Shown here piece by piece: positions 6,191 to 8,237 of a stretch of DNA of 8,237 nt. Source of the stretch: JAXDLK01 sp034666665. Its GTDB lineage: Bacteria; Desulfobacterota; Binatia; JACPRU01. The notes beneath the pieces were generated by a model, which was not told where the DNA came from, did no database searches, and saw only the letters and a program-made list of their open reading frames with translations. The stretch is taken from positions 1-8,237 of the forward strand of contig JAXDLK010000329.1 of the NCBI GenBank assembly GCA_034666665.1. The letters run 5' to 3'. A program made the translations under genes and the position numbers. How positions within the stretch are numbered: position 1 is the first letter of the stretch; every line of letters begins with the position of its first letter.

Positions 6191-7128
6191 GCGGGGGCCT
6201 CCTTCACCTTGAGGCTCGCCCCGTCGAGAATGCGCTCGACGAGCTCGCCGTAACCGATTCCCACGTGGGCAGCCATTTTCGGCAGGTAGCTGAGATTCGT
6301 CAGGCCCGGGAGGGTGTTGATCTCGATCACGAACGGCCGCTCTTTTTCGTCGACGCGGAAGTCGACGCGCGCGTAGGTGTCGGCGCCGATCGCCGCGTAC
6401 GTAGCCGCCGCGAGCTCGAGCACGCGCGCGAACGCCTTCTTCGACAGCGCCGCCGGCAGGACGAACTCTTCCCGCCCGGGCGTGTACTTGACCTCGTAGC
6501 TGTGGAACTCGCCCTTCGGAATCACTTCCATCGCCGTCAAGGGACGTCCCGCGAGCAGGCCCACGGTCACTTCCTTGCCGGGCACGAAACGCTCGATCAG
6601 CACCGGGCCGTAGACGCGGGCGTTCTCGATGGCGCGCGTGAGATCGGAGCGCTGCCGCACGATCGACACGCCCACGCTCGAGCCCTGGCCGGTCGGCTTG
6701 ACGACCACCGGCAGCTTTCCCGGCAGCTTGAACGAGTCGTCGACCGCCTCGTCCGGCGCGACGGTTCGCCATTCCGGGGTCGGCAGCTCGTGGGATTCGA
6801 AGATCCGCTTGGAGATCGCCTTGTCCATGCCGATCGCGCTCGCGAGCACGCCCGAGCCCGTGTACGGAATGCGCAACATCTCGAAGAGACCCTGCACGCA
6901 TCCGTCCTCGCCGAACGTGCCGTGCAGCGCGTTGAAGACCACGTCGATACGCGAGGCGGCGAACCGCCCCGGCAAGTCGCGATCCGCCCGCAGCACGCTC
7001 ACGTTGTAGCCGCGCTCCGACAGCGCCCGCGCGACGGACTCGCCGGTCATCTGCGAGATCTCGCGCTCCGCGGAATTGCCGCCGAGAACGATGGCCACGC
7101 GCTTCCTTCGATAGCGTCCGCTCACCAT
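6187..7128 (-). CDS. ddl: D-alanine--D-alanine ligase
   Basis: Ddl is an ATP-grasp ligase that makes D-Ala-D-Ala for the muropeptide precursor in the cytoplasm. The 313 residues match the usual length of the DdlB type. VLGGNSAEREIS (14-25) is the N-terminal substrate loop, LHGTFGEDG (68-76) follows it, KPTGQGSSVGVS (144-155) is the ATP-binding loop, and VEIN-type metal ligands lie at EIN (269-271), with ARVDF giving Asp256. KY at 214-215 corresponds to the Lys-Tyr pair of E. coli DdlB (Tyr216), favouring D-Ala over D-lactate as the second substrate. Ser280 sits where the family has its conserved Ser in the TxxS segment. ATG 7128 overlaps the murB stop as ATGGTGA; GTG 7125 would give the standard 4-nt overlap and is an alternative start. 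Confidence 0.96.
   Translation of the reverse strand: MVSGRYRRKRVAIVLGGNSAEREISQMTGESVARALSERGYNVSVLRADRDLPGRFAASRIDVVFNALHGTFGEDGCVQGLFEMLRIPYTGSGVLASAIGMDKAISKRIFESHELPTPEWRTVAPDEAVDDSFKLPGKLPVVVKPTGQGSSVGVSIVRQRSDLTRAIENARVYGPVLIERFVPGKEVTVGLLAGRPLTAMEVIPKGEFHSYEVKYTPGREEFVLPAALSKKAFARVLELAAATYAAIGADTYARVDFRVDEKERPFVIEINTLPGLTNLSYLPKMAAHVGIGYGELVERILDGASLKVKEAPA
6198..6204 (-). promoter_or_regulatory. Shine-Dalgarno sequence that fixes the ftsQ start
   Basis: AAGGAGG on the minus strand lies within the last ddl codons, 7 nt before GTG 6190. It is a near-perfect match to the anti-Shine-Dalgarno sequence, so it selects the GTG start over the many in-frame codons further upstream. Confidence 0.85.
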
Positions 7129-8069
7129 TCGCCGACCAGCTTGATCTCGGGCTCGAGGCGGATCCCCGCCCGCTCGAGCACGCGCGCTTGCATGCGCTCC
7201 ATGAGGGCACGCACCTCCTCGGCGCGAGCGCCGCCCTGGTTGACGATGAAGTTCGCATGACGGTCGGACACGCGCGCCCCTCCCTGGCTGAGCCCCTTCA
7301 CTCCCGCCTCTTCGAGCAAGCGTCCGGCGAACGCGTCCGGCGGATTCTTGAAGATCGAGCCCGCGTTCGGGAAGCCGAGCGGCTGCGAGCGCTTGCGTCG
7401 CTCGCGCGCCGAGGTCACTCGCTCGCGAAGCTCACCGGGCTCGCCGGGCCGAAGGCGCAGGGAGACCGCGGTGATGACGAACCCCGGCGGCAGCTCGAGG
7501 CGGCGGTAGGCGAAGGCGAGCGCGGCCCGATCGAGGCGAGCGAGACGGCCGTCCGCGTGCACCCCTTCGAGCACCTCGACGACCCGCCCGATCTCCCCAC
7601 CGAAGGCGCCTGCGTTCATCGTCAATCCGCCGCCCACGGACCCCGGGATTCCCTCGCCGAACTCGAGCCCGGCGAGCCCGCGCTCGACCGCGGCGGTGAC
7701 GAGCTTCTTGAACGGCACCGCGGCACCGGCGCGGACGAGCGCGTCGCCGCCGGTGACCGTCCATTCGACGGCGCCGAAGCCGGCGCCGAGCGTCGCCACG
7801 ACGCCGCGAACGCCGCGGTCGGAGACGAGCAGGTTCGTGCCGCTGCCGAGCAGGAAGACCGGCACGCCGAGCGCTCCGGTGCGGCGCAGGAGATCCGAGA
7901 GCTCGAGCGGGCTCTCGATCTCGATCCAGGCGTCCGCCGGTCCGCCGATGCGAAAGGACGTGTGGCGCGCGAGCGGCTCGGCGAGGCGGACGCGCCCGCC
8001 GAAGCGTTCGCGGAGCGCCGCTCGCCAGTCCATCGCGTCGGCGAAGCCGGAATCGACGGCCACGTTCAT
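7122..8069 (-). CDS. murB: UDP-N-acetylenolpyruvoylglucosamine reductase MurB
   Basis: MurB is the FAD-dependent, NADPH-using enzyme that reduces UDP-GlcNAc-enolpyruvate to UDP-MurNAc in the cytoplasm. The 315 residues show the FAD-binding elements PVFLLGSGTNLLVSD (70-84) and EFGEGIPGSVGG (136-147), with MNAGAFGGEIG (151-161) after them. AYRR lies at 187-190, and FPNAGSIFKNP (233-243) carries the catalytic Ser of the MurB family, typical of the shorter type II enzymes. The C-terminal GGARVSDRHANFIVN (263-277) is also conserved. ATG 8069 is chosen over upstream in-frame codons because it overlaps the murC stop as ATGA and the conserved N-terminal region follows soon after; the extension lacks family similarity. 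It overlaps ddl by 7 nt. Confidence 0.97.
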   Translation of the reverse strand: MNVAVDSGFADAMDWRAALRERFGGRVRLAEPLARHTSFRIGGPADAWIEIESPLELSDLLRRTGALGVPVFLLGSGTNLLVSDRGVRGVVATLGAGFGAVEWTVTGGDALVRAGAAVPFKKLVTAAVERGLAGLEFGEGIPGSVGGGLTMNAGAFGGEIGRVVEVLEGVHADGRLARLDRAALAFAYRRLELPPGFVITAVSLRLRPGEPGELRERVTSARERRKRSQPLGFPNAGSIFKNPPDAFAGRLLEEAGVKGLSQGGARVSDRHANFIVNQGGARAEEVRALMERMQARVLERAGIRLEPEIKLVGEW

Positions 8070-8237
8070 ACGGCGCGGAGCCCCACGCCGCGGGCGCGAA
8101 GCGTCTGCACCAGCTCCTCCCCCGTGCGGTAGATGTCGCCGGCGCCGAGCACGACGACCAGGTCGCCCGGCCGAATCACGTCGAGCAGCGCGGCGGCGAG
8201 GCGTTCCCGCGCCGGCACCCATTCGACGTCGAGATGG
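8066..8237 (-). CDS. murC: UDP-N-acetylmuramate--L-alanine ligase MurC, C-terminal fragment
   Basis: Only the last 56 codons are in the window; the rest lies beyond the right edge. They encode the end of the C-terminal ligase domain, with LVVVLGAGDIYRTGEELV matching the GAGDI-type end of MurC. MurC adds L-alanine to UDP-MurNAc, the step after MurB. The stop overlaps the murB start as ATGA, consistent with translational coupling in the dcw cluster. No internal break is seen in the visible part. Confidence 0.9.
   Translation of the reverse strand, partial: HLDVEWVPARERLAAALLDVIRPGDLVVVLGAGDIYRTGEELVQTLRARGVGLRAV

Noticed and set aside
5354..7258. ftsQ frame extended upstream through ddl into murB as a 634-residue protein
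   Set aside because: The extension is low-complexity Arg/Ala/Gly sequence. AAGGAGG at 6198-6204 and the GTGA overlap place the true start at 6190.
6265..8132. Open frames on the plus strand opposite ddl and murB
   Set aside because: They are antisense shadows of well-conserved genes, rich in Arg, His, Asp and Glu, with no motifs.
8070..8222. 51-residue N-terminal extension of MurB
   Set aside because: It overlaps the conserved end of murC in another frame and has Arg/Gly/Ala shadow composition; the ATGA junction at 8069 is the normal start.

Overview
The window is GC-rich chromosomal DNA, with most third codon positions G or C. It carries the 3' half of a bacterial division and cell wall (dcw) cluster plus three accessory genes. 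The order murC-murB-ddl-ftsQ-ftsA-ftsZ, a Ddl precursor-ligase step and an FtsQ/FtsA/FtsZ division module fit a Gram-negative lineage. High GC, an ArsA-type ATPase and the lipid-related genes suggest a deltaproteobacterial-type phylum (Myxococcota or Binatota-like). That placement is inference; no rRNA or other decisive marker is present.

Right to left on the minus strand are: the last 56 codons of murC (8237-8066), murB (8069-7122), ddl (7128-6187), ftsQ (6190-5354), ftsA (5343-4123) and ftsZ (4047-2785). The first four genes overlap at each junction (ATGA, ATGGTGA, GTGA), so they look translationally coupled. Spacing then opens to 10 nt before ftsA and 75 nt before ftsZ, which has a strong ribosome binding site and may have its own promoter. 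Together they finish UDP-MurNAc synthesis, make D-Ala-D-Ala and build the Z-ring with its membrane anchor and periplasmic partner.

After ftsZ on the same strand comes an alpha/beta hydrolase (2711-1929), separated by a 73-nt gap with a 7-bp hairpin. It converges, with only 4 nt between stop codons, on a plus-strand lysophospholipid-acyltransferase-like gene (1040-1924, or from ATG 1082). That protein has Arg where the catalytic His of the NHSGG-type motif is expected. A 158-nt divergent region (882-1039) holds a REP-like double hairpin and a small inverted repeat. It separates the acyltransferase from an ArsA/Get3-type ATPase that runs off the left edge (881-1).

I see no mobile element, CRISPR array, RNA gene or clear sign of horizontal transfer. 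The core is a conventional dcw cluster. The points worth a second look are the altered acyltransferase motif, the ATPase switch I region, the FtsZ linker repeat, and the convergent and divergent junctions. I do not see a convincing undescribed system.
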